From Sipunculus nudus (lineage: Eukaryota; Annelida; Sipuncula; Golfingiida; Sipunculidae), in NCBI GenBank assembly GCA_026874595.1, contig CM049314.1, positions 26,175,729-26,239,728 on the forward strand: a stretch of 64,000 nt of DNA, in the 5' to 3' direction. The notes under the pieces are model-generated. The model did no database searches. It was given only the letters and a program-made list of their open reading frames with translations, and had not been told where the DNA came from. A program made the translations under genes and the position numbers. Below are positions 52,971-63,788 of the stretch, in pieces (the first letter of the stretch is position 1; every line of letters begins with the position of its first letter).

Positions 52971-53707
52971 TACATACAGGGAAAACTATGTATGGGTAAG
53001 CAACATTAGCAAATAGAAAGGATGGAAGGGTTCACAAAAGAGTTGTAAACAAAAATATAAAAAATGGTGAGTACCAGATTACAAAACAAAGCATTATATT
53101 GCTCCAAACACAGGAAAGGGATTGGGAATAAACAACTGATAGGCAACAAGAGTATAAGTTGAGAAAACAATTCTTTGGTAAGTAAAAAATTATGCATGAC
53201 CTGAACCATGAGAAACGTGTAATGGGTATGTAAGACCAAGAGACAGGCTGGAAGTATTATCATAACTATAACGGAACGACAGCCCACGAACATACACCTT
53301 TCAAGGTAAGCATGACGGAAGGCAAAATGGAAAAGGGCACGCAAGGACAAAATGTTTGGTAAGAAACAAATATCAGCTGGAAGGATTTGGCGATCATTAC
53401 AGAAGGCTCAAAAAAGACAACGACATATCTACCCACAGATTGTGCGTCGGACACATATATGACCAAACAAAAGAGGTCCGTTTTATAGGACGACGGATGA
53501 TGTTCACGGATAGCATTCAAAGCAGCACATTGCCCATGAAAAAGGAAAAGTAATATGATAGCAACATACCAACAGATCTGAAAATAAAATCGGGTAAGTA
53601 ATACTCTACGAGGTAAAGACAAAATCTGATGGCGCCATGTTACATACGTAAATGTAGTGTTTAGGGTTCGGGGTAATTATATGTGGATGTACTGAATGCA
53701 CTATATA

Positions 53708-53739
<32 letters not shown>

Positions 53740-56239
53740 GTATATATATTTATATATACAAAGAAACAAACTGCTTGGGAGCAAGAGAACCAGGCATCAG
53801 CGACCTTCGTTAGCTGATGGATGTTTAATACCTGCAACAACATGCAGCGGCCTTCTAACATGGAGATTATCTTATATGACTGTGTGGAAGATACCTGACG
53901 GTCTTTGCAGAAAGTATCACAAACATGCAACTGGGAAATAAATCGACTTTTTTATGTTAAATGTAAAGAATTATGTAGTGTGTGCTAAGAAGGACACTCT
54001 CACGGTGCTAATGCCGATCGTTACCAGATTCGTTTACTACATTATAACAACTGGAGGAGAGCGTATAAGAACTGTAACATTGCTGCATTATGGGAAGAAC
54101 CAATACCACCTGTATTTTCCACCGCGTGCCGGTCAACACAACAACTACAGAAGAACCTATAACACCCTAAACAATTTGGCTTGGAAGGAGAAGCAAAAAG
54201 GCCTACACGCGAAAGGGGATGGAAGAACAATCACTGTGACTGGCTGACAGTTGGATTCAGTGAAGCAACAAAGGATAAACAGTGAACCAACATGGAAGGT
54301 AGCTGTGAGATGGACAAGGTACAGGCTGTAAGAGACCCGGAGGACCTGAGCTATGCCAACACGCCCTCAGAAGAAAAACTGCCAATGTCTCATGCGTTCC
54401 GTTATATTCGTATCCAACAATACCAAGATATCTGAGAACGGAACAGATATATTTTCGCTTACGAGAGAAGCAGATGAAAGGAACAACAGCAGCAACAACA
54501 TCGTTAGCGATTCCATACATGGGGGAGTAAACAAAACACATAATAGTTTTTTTTGTATCAAACATGTCCAGGGAGGAAACCTGGAAAACACAAGGAAGAA
54601 ACACAGTTCAAGGGAAGGTTGGGCGAAGGAGACAATGGGAAAGAAAACAAAGAGGCACAGGTGTGTGTCCAGACAAGTAGGATCATAAAAAACGGAGACG
54701 CTTTCTATCAACTCGTTCAGCGGCGTTGAAATATGAGAGGAAGTGCAGTTTGAACTTTGCAATTGGTATTTTCTATTAACATCAGGATATATATATATTT
54801 ATATACATGAACATATTTATATATACATACTTTACATAAGCATATATACACAGTTGTATTTGGTAATAATTTAACTAGAGTTGTCCGGAATATCGAGTTT
54901 TTAACATAACGAGTTTCCACCGTATTATATTTGTGTATATATATAAAAGAGATCGATACATAAAGTATCGAGTGACTGTAATACCGGAACCGATTATCCT
55001 ATTCCCAATACCGATAAAAGCATCCTTTGTAAATGAAAGGAAATAACACCAGCAAGAAATAAGCCACATGACAGTGACGATTATGTGACATAATCATCCA
55101 GTGAAGAAGACGTAGAAGGGTAAAGGATGAATTACAATGTTGCGGGAGGCAGAAGACAAAAAACACTAGTGCCGACGGAATATGATCAACTGGCTTCATG
55201 AAACGATTTTTAGTTGGTTTCAGGAGCTCTCATCGAAAACCTAGTACTTGATGAAGTCTCGATAAGTGGGATGGAGAATACAATAACCAGCCTTTGAGAA
55301 CTGGACATTTATTGGAAGCATATATGGAACACCGTGTCAGTCGAATAGAAGATGGATTAAAAAGGACTTACGAAATCCTGCGACACACATTGTGACAAAC
55401 ATAGGAGAAAAACCATCAAAGTGTGGATCATAAGGGAAGACAGAAAAGAAAAGTCAAACCACACGTGCAGTTACGACAACCGTTCGGTAATCGACAATTA
55501 CTGTCGGTTTATATTGAGAAGGGGACCTTTTCACATATCGTCATCTTGAGAAGGGATATTCCTCATAGCGTCAACATCCAAGGCAAAACAGAAAAGGAAG
55601 ACCGGCTCGTCCCTAAAATCAATCTATATTGAGAGTGAGACCAAGAACATACACAGCATGACATTTGAAAAAAATACTCTGAGCAAAATAATGTTGCGAT
55701 TAGTTAAGGTCATCGCAGAGTCCAACCTGCAGTACCATGGGAGAAATTGTAAGTATAATCAAACAAATCAGTACACACGACCCGGTAAATCATACGAACG
55801 ATATCACGACCCAACATGCAGGACGCTAACAATGAAAAAGTTTTACGTGGGGTAAGTAAAATAAGGTAACAAATTGCAAGTACCATAACTGAAACAGAAG
55901 AAACCAACTGTCCGGGACATTGCCTTAAAAAATAAAAAGAATATGAAACCGAACTGGGGAGAAAGGGAACGTACCAAACAATCGCTTTGTTTATATACGT
56001 CATTGAAGAGATCGAGAAGTGCAAGCAGATCAGAACACTAACACAGAACCAGCATGCAGCGAAAGGAACCACGCAATAAAAAGGAAGAGAAACTGTCATA
56101 ACATTAAGTGTAGGTAAGAAACGTCGTCTGTAAGAGGTGGGAAAATCGGGAACAATAACAGGGGATACACATTATACAATGTCGCAAATACAGATGTGGG
56201 GATCACTAACCCTCACACAAGAAAACAATATATATATTC

Positions 56240-56460
56240 AGGGCTCGACATTAACTTTTGAAAGTATTTGCCTGACCGGGTAAGTAACATCTAGCTATTA
56301 CTTGCCCTACATGAATGTTTACTTGCCTTACAAATATGAATGATTGTATCGAAAAACACAAAGACGTTTTTGCATGCCTTAGGTAAAGTTTTTCTGTTGG
56401 ACCGATTGGTCCAGTCGGGCAAGTAGGAGGGGACTTCTAGTTGCCTTACCACTATTTTAG
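56240..56460. repeat. Probable interspersed repeat
   Basis: Starts GGGCTCGACATTAACTTTTG and carries alternating TTGCC...GGGCAAGTA phrases in both directions. I recall this phrase as a dispersed animal repeat, but cannot name the family. Confidence 0.4.
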
Positions 56461-57080
56461 GAACTTTTACTGTCCCCGTGCAAGCGGTTAACCGTAAATG
56501 GCGAGCACTGAGATATGACATGTGTGTGTGTGTATATATATAGATATATATAAATATGTGTGTGTGTGTAATATACAAATGCCTAGGAGGTATGTTTGCA
56601 ATAGTAAGATCAAATCGACAAGAGGAACATGTGGAGAAACTGGCTAAAGATGACCTGTAAGTAAATGCCTTGGGAATCTACAGGTAAGGCGTCACACAAG
56701 GAACAATCCATCTATACGTGTAAAAAATGTATATGGATATCATTGACCCTATGAAAGGATATGAAGAAACAAGAGTGGATGGAAGAGGAATTTAACAAGA
56801 GAAAACCCAACAAGAGGTAAGAGGAAGGAATGTCAAACAAGCAACATAACGTGAAGTCGGAGAACGATGTACGGTACGTCATATCACGATAACGCATCCT
56901 GATGAAAGCCCGTAACATATATGATCTGTAGATATATATATATATATTGTATCTATATGTACAATTATTTACACTTTTACACTAAACACACAATTATTTC
57001 CTATGTGTCGGGACAAGAAAATAGTCGTAATGGTTCAATTACGTAATTGCGGGATGGTTACAAGACGGAGTTCCACTGTA

Positions 57081-57085
<5 letters not shown>

Positions 57086-57119
<34 letters not shown>
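57086..57119. repeat. (TA)n microsatellite
   Basis: About 34 bp of alternating TA within a longer AT-rich tract; another at 57765-57797. Confidence 0.9.
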
Positions 57120-57121
<2 letters not shown>

Positions 57122-58036
57122 GTGCATGTCTCTATGAACTGCTGGCATGTTTCATCGCACAAGGGAATGGACAGAGCTACAGGTAAGTATCGTAAGAGGT
57201 GTGACAGTAGATCAGCAGATATTTAAAACATTACTGACAAATACTTAGATACCAGTTATCAGCAAAAAAAAAACAAGTTTTAGGATTATGACGAAATAAA
57301 ACGGTAAGTATGAGAATATCACGACCATACATACAGGTCGCTTACAAGAAATAACATAAGATTACATGCCACGCTTTACATGATATGCCAATAAGGAACT
57401 CTCTGTACCAAAAACTGTAGTTCTACCATATAAATATCTGATTAACAGAAAGGGTGCATATACGGTAGTGTTTTACTGAACACATTTGTGTTCCTTCATT
57501 AAATTAGAAATATTAACCTATATCACAAAACTAACATACTGATATCGATACTTTATCAATTTTTGTAAACAGGTAATTCAACAAGGACAAGTATACACAG
57601 TCGACACAAAAATATGTTATAATACAGAAAGAATGTTATACTTCGAGCATTAAAGTATATACAAAAAAGTATATCCGCTATAATACAAACATATGGATAT
57701 ACAACAAGAGATCTGATATCGATCGCAATGATATAGCGGATGCGTGTGATATGGATACTTGCACATATATTATATATATTATATATATATATATATGTGT
57801 GTGTATGTGTATGTGTGTGTATTATGGATGCGTGTTTTATTTGAATACTGTCGGCATGCTAGAACAAATAACAAAATATGCAGCGTATACCTGTAGCACT
57901 ATTACATTGCATACAGACACCAGGAGAGTCATAAATGCCTCTGCATCAGGATGAAGAAGTCTGTATCACATCTTTTTGGCTGGAGATCACATCATCGGAC
58001 GTCATCGAACCGTCCAGCGAAGTGTCCTTAGGCTAT

Positions 58037-58121
58037 CACGTGTCAGAGCGATGTGGTTATCATCACCGTGTCCGAGCGATGTGGTTATCATCACAATGTC
58101 CGAGCGATATGGTGGTCATGT
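58037..58121. repeat. 29-bp tandem repeat, three copies
   Basis: GTGTCCGAGCGATGTGG plus TTATCATCACC-type text repeated three times with small changes. Confidence 0.9.
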
Positions 58122-58784
58122 AACAGATTATTACATGACACATTACATATGTTTGATGTAACGGTTTTCACCAAATGAAAATCTTCTGGTTTGTTGTATA
58201 ATTATGAATAGTCCGCTGAACAGTGTCATATTAGATATTTCATATAATGGTACGTGTCTGGTTCTTCACTGTTTCACAACAAAAAAGATATCGATCGGGT
58301 CTATTGTCACTAAACAATCTTACAGGAAGGCGCCGTATATATGCAACAATTCCTGAAAGGGCAGTCTTTATAGTCTATTTCACATCTGGCACTCTACTGT
58401 TATCACAGAAACAGACACCGGTTAAATGTTCGTTGTATTATCAGATGATACCAGAATTCAAACAATAACGTCTCAAATCACAGTTTGCAGCACATTTAGA
58501 TACGACTGTTCAGTTAATGCGTTCAACTCACCATACCATTTATGGCACAAGCTCTTAACTGAAAGTCCATCCATCCAGCCAGTTCCAAAAGTATACTGAT
58601 ATTTGACGACGTGTTGTCTGTACAAAATTCAAATCGTAATGTGGAGAGCACACTCAGACAACTCGCATTTGTCAAATCTTGACGTGGCAGGAAACACACA
58701 GCTGCTTACATCAGACGACAAATTTAATCTGACCACGGGTGAAATAAGCAGTAACATTCATACTGATCATGTTGGGTTTTCATC

Positions 58785-59300
58785 AGGACGGGAGATCATT
58801 GGAGAGAAATATGTGAGCACATATTGGAGTCTGCAGATCAGTAGTTGTGTGATATAAATCAAAATAATGTTTACATACCACTCAAACGATATCACATTCG
58901 ACTGAGGTTACAGCAATTGCACAAACCCACGTATGTTTATAAGATAAAGACAGACACACTGTTTTGCACCATTGTTCCCCACCTTAAATAATGCACACGT
59001 CACCCAGTTCTGAACGCAGAGGGAAACGGGTCATTAATCCGCAAGAAATATTTCACTGAGATAGCTGTTTTCTTCACGCAGGGAGATCATTGGAAAATAA
59101 ATGTAAGCACGCCTATAGCTGTATACAGATGAACTGTGGTATACCATAAACAAGGCATATTAGCAAACCATATCATATGATATCAGAAGTGACTGAGATC
59201 ACACGAAATGCGCAAATACGCCTTGGTGTATGAGGCCAAGACGGATACATAGTTTTGCACCAAGACACCCCCTGTGAAATAATGCACACGAAGTCTGCAG
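58785..59300. repeat. Diverged direct duplication, about 285-bp offset
   Basis: GGGAGATCATTGGA...AAATATGTGAGCAC (58790) recurs as GGGAGATCATTGGAAAATAAATGTAAGCAC (59081), followed in both by TGCACAAAC/TGCGCAAAT and GTTTTGCACCA...AATAATGCACACG. No coding frame is shared. Confidence 0.7.
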
Positions 59301-60018
59301 GAACTCCGGATGTGACCAGAGGAATACAGTGTTCGGTGACTGTTTTAAAATACAGTGGTCCAGATGACGCTGTGTTATAAACAACTAGGTGTCTTCGTGT
59401 ATAAACCAGATTACCCCCTTAAATGTATCATTGGCCACGTTTATTAGTTTATAATACCTTTTCCATATACTGACAATATGATGAACACTGAAGATAGTTG
59501 TTTAATGATCACACATCACCTACATCATGAATGTGACGTGTTGTATCGAATCGGAAAATGCATGTACGATATCTGAACACACGATCTGACTTTATTGTGA
59601 CTCGTGTCATGTGATGACTGTATGTTTTTGTAAGGGAATATCATGAAACAATGAATCGCGCAGCGTTTCCCAGATATGTTATACATCGCTGTCTGTGCAA
59701 ACACGAGTACTGATTTAATGTATTTATTGTTGATCATACACATATACTTACTGTTGCAAAAAGCTAAAACATTGCTATCAATACAAATATAACAGAAGTC
59801 ATACATCACGGTCCATTTTGATTGCATTACTCGTCACAGATATTCGAACACCCCCCCCCCCCTCCCCTCCCCATACGATTACTCAATGATAGAGCGTTCG
59901 AACTCTGCTGTGTGTTGTCCCCATCGAACCCACACGTTCGGTACACAGATAGCATGGAAAACCACGTCCAACATACCTGTTCCAACAAGTGAAATAAACG
60001 GTATTCTGATGGATTTAC
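59300..60018. other. Spacer, no supported gene
   Basis: Contains C12 (59851-59862). Nothing codable with support. Confidence 0.45.
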
Positions 60019-60054
60019 ATGAGGATATTTTGTATAGTTTATGAGGATATTCCT

Positions 60055-60267
60055 ATGGACAAAATGCCTCAACATATTTGTGTTTTTTCGAATATTTGCC
60101 CTGGCGGGTACAAGAAATATCAGCTATACTGTAAGCACGTGGTGTGTTTGCACTGTGTCGTGACACATTTTCTCCCGTACGGACTGGAGGAAGCAAACAA
60201 TCTGACCCGTCTGAAATATATATGCAGGTTGATCCGTTGCCCGAAATGTCGACGGAAGAAATTGTGA
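60055..60267 (+). CDS. Small RING-like protein (70-82 aa)
   Basis: Zinc pattern C-x5-C (CVFSNIC), then YCKHVVCLHC and, 27 residues on, RCPKCRRKKL: a C3HC4-like order with CxH, C-x2-C and terminal C-P-x-C, but a wider first pair than a standard RING (x5, not x2). Such small RINGs act as E3 ligases or modulators in many viruses and hosts; the role here is inferred. An acceptor-like GGATATTTTGTATAG lies upstream; I prefer Met 60055 (MDKMPQ), the frame being open from 60019. The adjacent right-hand neighbours are spaced about 0.75 kb away. Confidence 0.6.
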   Translation: MDKMPQHICVFSNICPGGYKKYQLYCKHVVCLHCVVTHFLPYGLEEANNLTRLKYICRLIRCPKCRRKKL

Positions 60268-61010
60268 AATATAGGGTGAGTTAATCCTTTTCCTGTGTTA
60301 CACATTTATTGCATAGACAGATTTATACGCACAGTTAACTCATAATACAGGTATTCATTCTACACAGGCATCGCTTTGCATAACAAAACTATGACATGAG
60401 AAACACACAAGGTCATATGTTTGATCTTTATTTTATTTGTAAAATATGATATTTGCAAAGCGTTTTTTTACTGATATATGTTACAAATATCATCGCTGAA
60501 TTCATGCTGCACGTACGAGCATGTGTGTATCATAATAACAGTGTATGTCTTGACATTTTACGGCAATATGAACACCATATATTTGAATACGATTGGTCCG
60601 AGCGTCAATCCGTATCAACAAATCTCTGGTTACACACTTGAATTAGTGTGTCTATAAGTTTTTATATTATATTATGTTACTTTCCGTGTAATATTAAATT
60701 GATTCTGTAAATGCGCAATGTCTTGTTCTTCACCTGATCTTTGTATCGTCACTTCGCAGGTGTTTATCTAACGTCCTTCTGGTAACTCCAAAATGTTGTC
60801 ATTACATGCAGACTGTGACAATGCCTCCGCCTTTAGGTCGGCCTGAAACACGTGCTTTCACCCAGTACATGACATGTGTACATTTTGTATCATAATTATG
60901 TAAAATATTGTGGTATGATGACAATGTAACACGTATCATCTAGCGTCCGTCTAATGACACAACTGGGTCATGTGATTTAATACAGGACGTCGTACTGATC
61001 GCTATTCTTT
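60268..61010. other. Spacer, no supported gene
   Basis: AT-rich with short frames. No supported feature. Confidence 0.4.
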
Positions 61011-61664
61011 CTACACCCGTTGTCGTTGCACGCAAACGTGATTCATAATCTGTTTATGGAATCTCAGCAGATGGTCCGGCCTGAACCGTAAGATCTTTTC
61101 GGAATCCCAGTAACATCCAAAGCACGTACAGTTCCCAATAAACATGAAATATTTGACGGGCTCAGTTGTTAGTGACTCGCCGTTTGCTAAGAGGTTTCCC
61201 ACAGCATCCCCGGGATCGACATGCTCTGCTGGCCAATATTTCGATATCACGACAGTAGAATGTATGACAAAACCGATCATACCGGGCCACTCGAATAATA
61301 TCTTCACGGCGCATGGTGTATGACCAGGTCCCTTATGGAGCGCTGCGTGCTCCATATATTTCGATGTGATGACACCACACAGTTTACAACGCAATATCGG
61401 GTCGCTGTCGTAGGAGTCGATCACACAGTGTTTAGCGGCGCAACAGCTGATTCGAGACGCCGTAAACAGGGTTGTACACTGTTGACAGTCGCCGTTGTTT
61501 TTATAAATCTCGATCAAACGTTGGTACAGTTCAGTAGGTAGCAGCCAAAAGAATGTATGCGGTATATACCGCGACGTTAACCACCGCGTACATATGTCGA
61601 ACAAAGTACCTGGTTGTTTCCGTTCCATGATATCACACCCCCGATTCGGTCCTATACCAGACAC
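61011..61664 (-). CDS. Family D zinc-finger protein D2 (217 aa)
   Basis: Paralogue of D1, equal in length. Shared: FFWLLP start block, CQQC, further Cys, LRCKLCGVITSKYMEHAALH (C-x2-C ... H-x3-H), EWPGMIGFVIHSTVVISKYW, and a C-rich GNCTC-x-C near the end. D1 and D2 are about 29 kb apart, on opposite strands. The TATA (61698-61704) lies 34 bp before the ATG, the leaderless geometry of family A rather than the spliced geometry of D1, so the two copies have different modes of expression. An inner Met (MERKQPG, 61628) is an alternative start. Function unknown. Confidence 0.8.
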   Translation of the reverse strand: MSGIGPNRGCDIMERKQPGTLFDICTRWLTSRYIPHTFFWLLPTELYQRLIEIYKNNGDCQQCTTLFTASRISCCAAKHCVIDSYDSDPILRCKLCGVITSKYMEHAALHKGPGHTPCAVKILFEWPGMIGFVIHSTVVISKYWPAEHVDPGDAVGNLLANGESLTTEPVKYFMFIGNCTCFGCYWDSEKILRFRPDHLLRFHKQIMNHVCVQRQRV

Positions 61665-61697
61665 TTACTACAGGATAGTGCTATGTGCACAGACCTT

Positions 61698-61704
61698 TAT
61701 ATAT
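61698..61704 (-). promoter_or_regulatory. TATA box of D2
   Basis: TATATAA on the minus strand, 34 bp before the ATG. Confidence 0.6.
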
Positions 61705-61949
61705 TGCAGGCCAACATTAACTCGAACGAGTTATGGCTGGTACAGCGGACTTGTATCAACACTTTTTCAGGCACTCCGTCATTTAAATGTGTCATACTGT
61801 CCGCACTGTCGTATACTAAACCGAAACCATCCCATCATCGCATACTCTTTGGTTATTAGTACCACGGACGCCTTCGGACAATAACGCGCTGACTATTCGC
61901 GAACAGATGTCTGGGAATTTCGATCATCTGCTTGTAAAAAGACACATGT

Positions 61950-62146
61950 TCAGGATAAGAAAAATTTTATTATGCCTCGGATAAGTTTCCGGCATATCGG
62001 GCAATTCCTAATGTCTGATGCACAACCCATACATGATACAATATGTCCGCATGGCAAGAAAATGATTTGACGAATTTGGTCCAAACAGATTACACACATA
62101 GTCTTGTCTTGTAACAACTGCTTTTCTTGTATCAGGGCATCCACAT
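61950..62146 (-). CDS. IAP family protein, terminal RING exon
   Basis: Last exon of a multi-exon inhibitor-of-apoptosis gene. After a short helix (DALIQEKQLLQDK) comes a complete IAP-type RING: CVIC, PCGH, C-x2-C (CMGC) and CPICRKLI, then the FFLS C-terminus so typical of IAPs (usually TFLS). The RING dimerises and acts as a ubiquitin E3 ligase on caspases and on the IAP itself. The acceptor GTTAATTTCAG precedes 62146; its phase agrees with the donor of the UBA exon. An AATAAA-like string lies within the last codons. Ordinary intron structure suggests a host gene next to the compact block. Confidence 0.9.
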
Positions 62147-62404
62147 CTGAAATTAACAACACACGAACTGATTGTCATGCAAAGCGATGTATACCTTAAA
62201 TAACCGTTATGTAATCATAGAAATCAGCATACGACTGTAATCTACAACGTTATATTACGGACACCGATCTATATTTGTTACATATACATACTTCAGCAAA
62301 TACAATGCTTTGTTCACTGTCATTCAAATGAGGACGTAATTGCCATTGTGTGTGTGTGTGTGTGTAATGAAATGACCGTATCGTTGAATTGACCAAATGA
62401 TTAC

Positions 62405-62710
62405 TTTGTTTGTTTGTAGGTCCAGCTGTTTGCGGACCGTTCCCGTCACCGTCACTCCCGTTTGACTGCTGCATTTCGCCAACGAGCGGTTTCTCTTCCG
62501 CTTCACGTGCGGCTGGAGTGCTGGCAGCAGATGTTTCATATGAATCCATCACAGCAGCTAGTAAACATTCAGCGGATTCAAACGCCTGCCCTGTCGTACG
62601 TAGCTTGTTTTCTATGACGGACGCCACTCTGTCACGGGGAATCCCCGTTTTGAGGACTAACTGGACTCTGTCCGTGCTCATTTGTGCCGCCAGGTGTCGG
62701 GGGTCGTACT
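62405..62710 (-). CDS. IAP family protein, UBA exon
   Basis: A 306-nt exon. Residues QLVLKTGIPRDRVASVIENK and AFESAECLLAAVMDSYE form the UBA domain that lies between the last BIR and the RING in cIAP-type proteins and binds ubiquitin. A low-complexity Ala/Glu/Gly linker follows. Acceptor GCCGACATCAG (exon starts 62710), donor AAA|GTAATC (62404). Phases 2/1 fit both neighbours. A TG microsatellite (62344-62366, plus strand) lies in the following intron. Confidence 0.88.
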
Positions 62711-63213
62711 CTGATGTCGGCCATTTGAAACAGCACACAATATATGATAATATATGTGAATGAGTCCGAACGACGTGTTGAATATCAATACGTTTCTGAG
62801 AATATTTATAATGTGGACAATGAAGCTACACCTCACAAATTATTACCAGTATGAATATGCATGATATCAACACAGAATATCAATGGCTCCGATCTCACTT
62901 GCCAAACAACGTATCTCAACAGTATAACGGCTTGGGTATTATGGCTCTGATCAGAAAGAGTCCTAAAATCTAGCCGAGACGTATTAATGACTATATGAAA
63001 CATTTGATATGTATGTGAAAGTGAAACGGAAAATAAGTTTTTCATCACATGACTGGACAGCTCTTGCATAAAAATATCAGTCATTGTGTGAATATACTGA
63101 CATGACATAAGTCCTGAACAGAAATATAACGTAATGTTACATATTTGGCATATATTATATATATGTTCTGACCTTAGAAACTCAAGTACAACATTAACAG
63201 CAAAACCACATAC

Positions 63214-63280
63214 CTGATCGTTCGGGCGTTTCGCTCCTGCTTTCTAAGTAACGTTTGGTCCTAACTTTGGCGTTGGTACC
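63214..63280 (-). CDS. IAP family protein, linker exon (67 nt)
   Basis: Bounded by perfect sites: CTGTTACAG before 63280 and CAG|GTATGT after 63214. Encodes a basic, Ser/Arg/Glu-rich linker (KRYLESRSETPERS) between BIR and UBA, in phase with both. Confidence 0.8.
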
Positions 63281-63526
63281 CTGTAACAGATTCATAATAT
63301 GTTTGTGTACACACGTCATCACGAATATTTCCTTATATAGTGATACAAAGTGGTTTCGTATGTTCATATCCAGACATGATAGTAATGTATGCTTAAACAA
63401 AACGCAATACTGAATATATTGTATTGACTGTCGTTAAAGGATAATGCGTGTCTGATGCTTTTTCTGTGTGATCATGTAAAATGTGTGTGATAAGTAAAGA
63501 CAAATCACCAATGTCTCGCTTTTAAC

Positions 63527-63788
63527 CATAGTTGCATTTCTGTTTGCCTCGTGAATGAATTCAGGTCCTTTGGACTGCATAACAAAACCACATTTTGGGA
63601 ACCAACGTGCATGCTCAGCCCATGGATCATCTCCCGGTTCCCAGGCACGAAGCCCTCCATCACAGTAAAAACACCGGCAACAATCATGTTCACCTGCAAC
63701 ACAAAATACGTATCATCTGTTATGAACATAAATGCGTATCACATTAATTAATACATACCACTGTAATCAGTGACCGAAGTATTATCTT
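63527..63788 (-). CDS. IAP family protein, BIR exon and preceding micro-exon
   Basis: The exon 63693-63527 (167 nt) encodes the second half of a BIR domain with exact Cx2Cx16Hx6C spacing ([25 protein letters not shown], then GPEFI). The start of this frame has no ATG. The acceptor GTTGCAG precedes 63693, and the donor ATG|GTTAAA (63526) is weak but in phase. Upstream, 63788-63759 is a 30-nt micro-exon with TTGCAACAG before it and GTATGT after it, also in phase. Upstream BIRs and the start lie beyond the right edge. BIR domains bind caspases or IAP-binding motifs. Confidence 0.88.

Larger units (their letters stand above)
52980..57320 (+). other. Region dense in splice-donor consensus, no clear ORF
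   Basis: GGTAAG occurs on the plus strand at 52995, 53177, 53305, 53359, 53593, 55851, 56113, 56279, 56683, 56816, 57182 and 57303, with further GTAAGT or GGTGAGT near 53066 and 56657. The plus strand is purine-rich. Frames such as 53356-53553, 53954-54247 and 54353-54688 are short and without recognised motifs. It may be a multi-exon non-coding RNA or a decoy/regulatory tract. Confidence 0.45.

Noticed and set aside
53356-53553. Possible THAP-like zinc-finger ORF
   Set aside because: A short C..H phrase is present but the required W, second Cys pair and end motif are not. It starts at a donor-like site and has no support.
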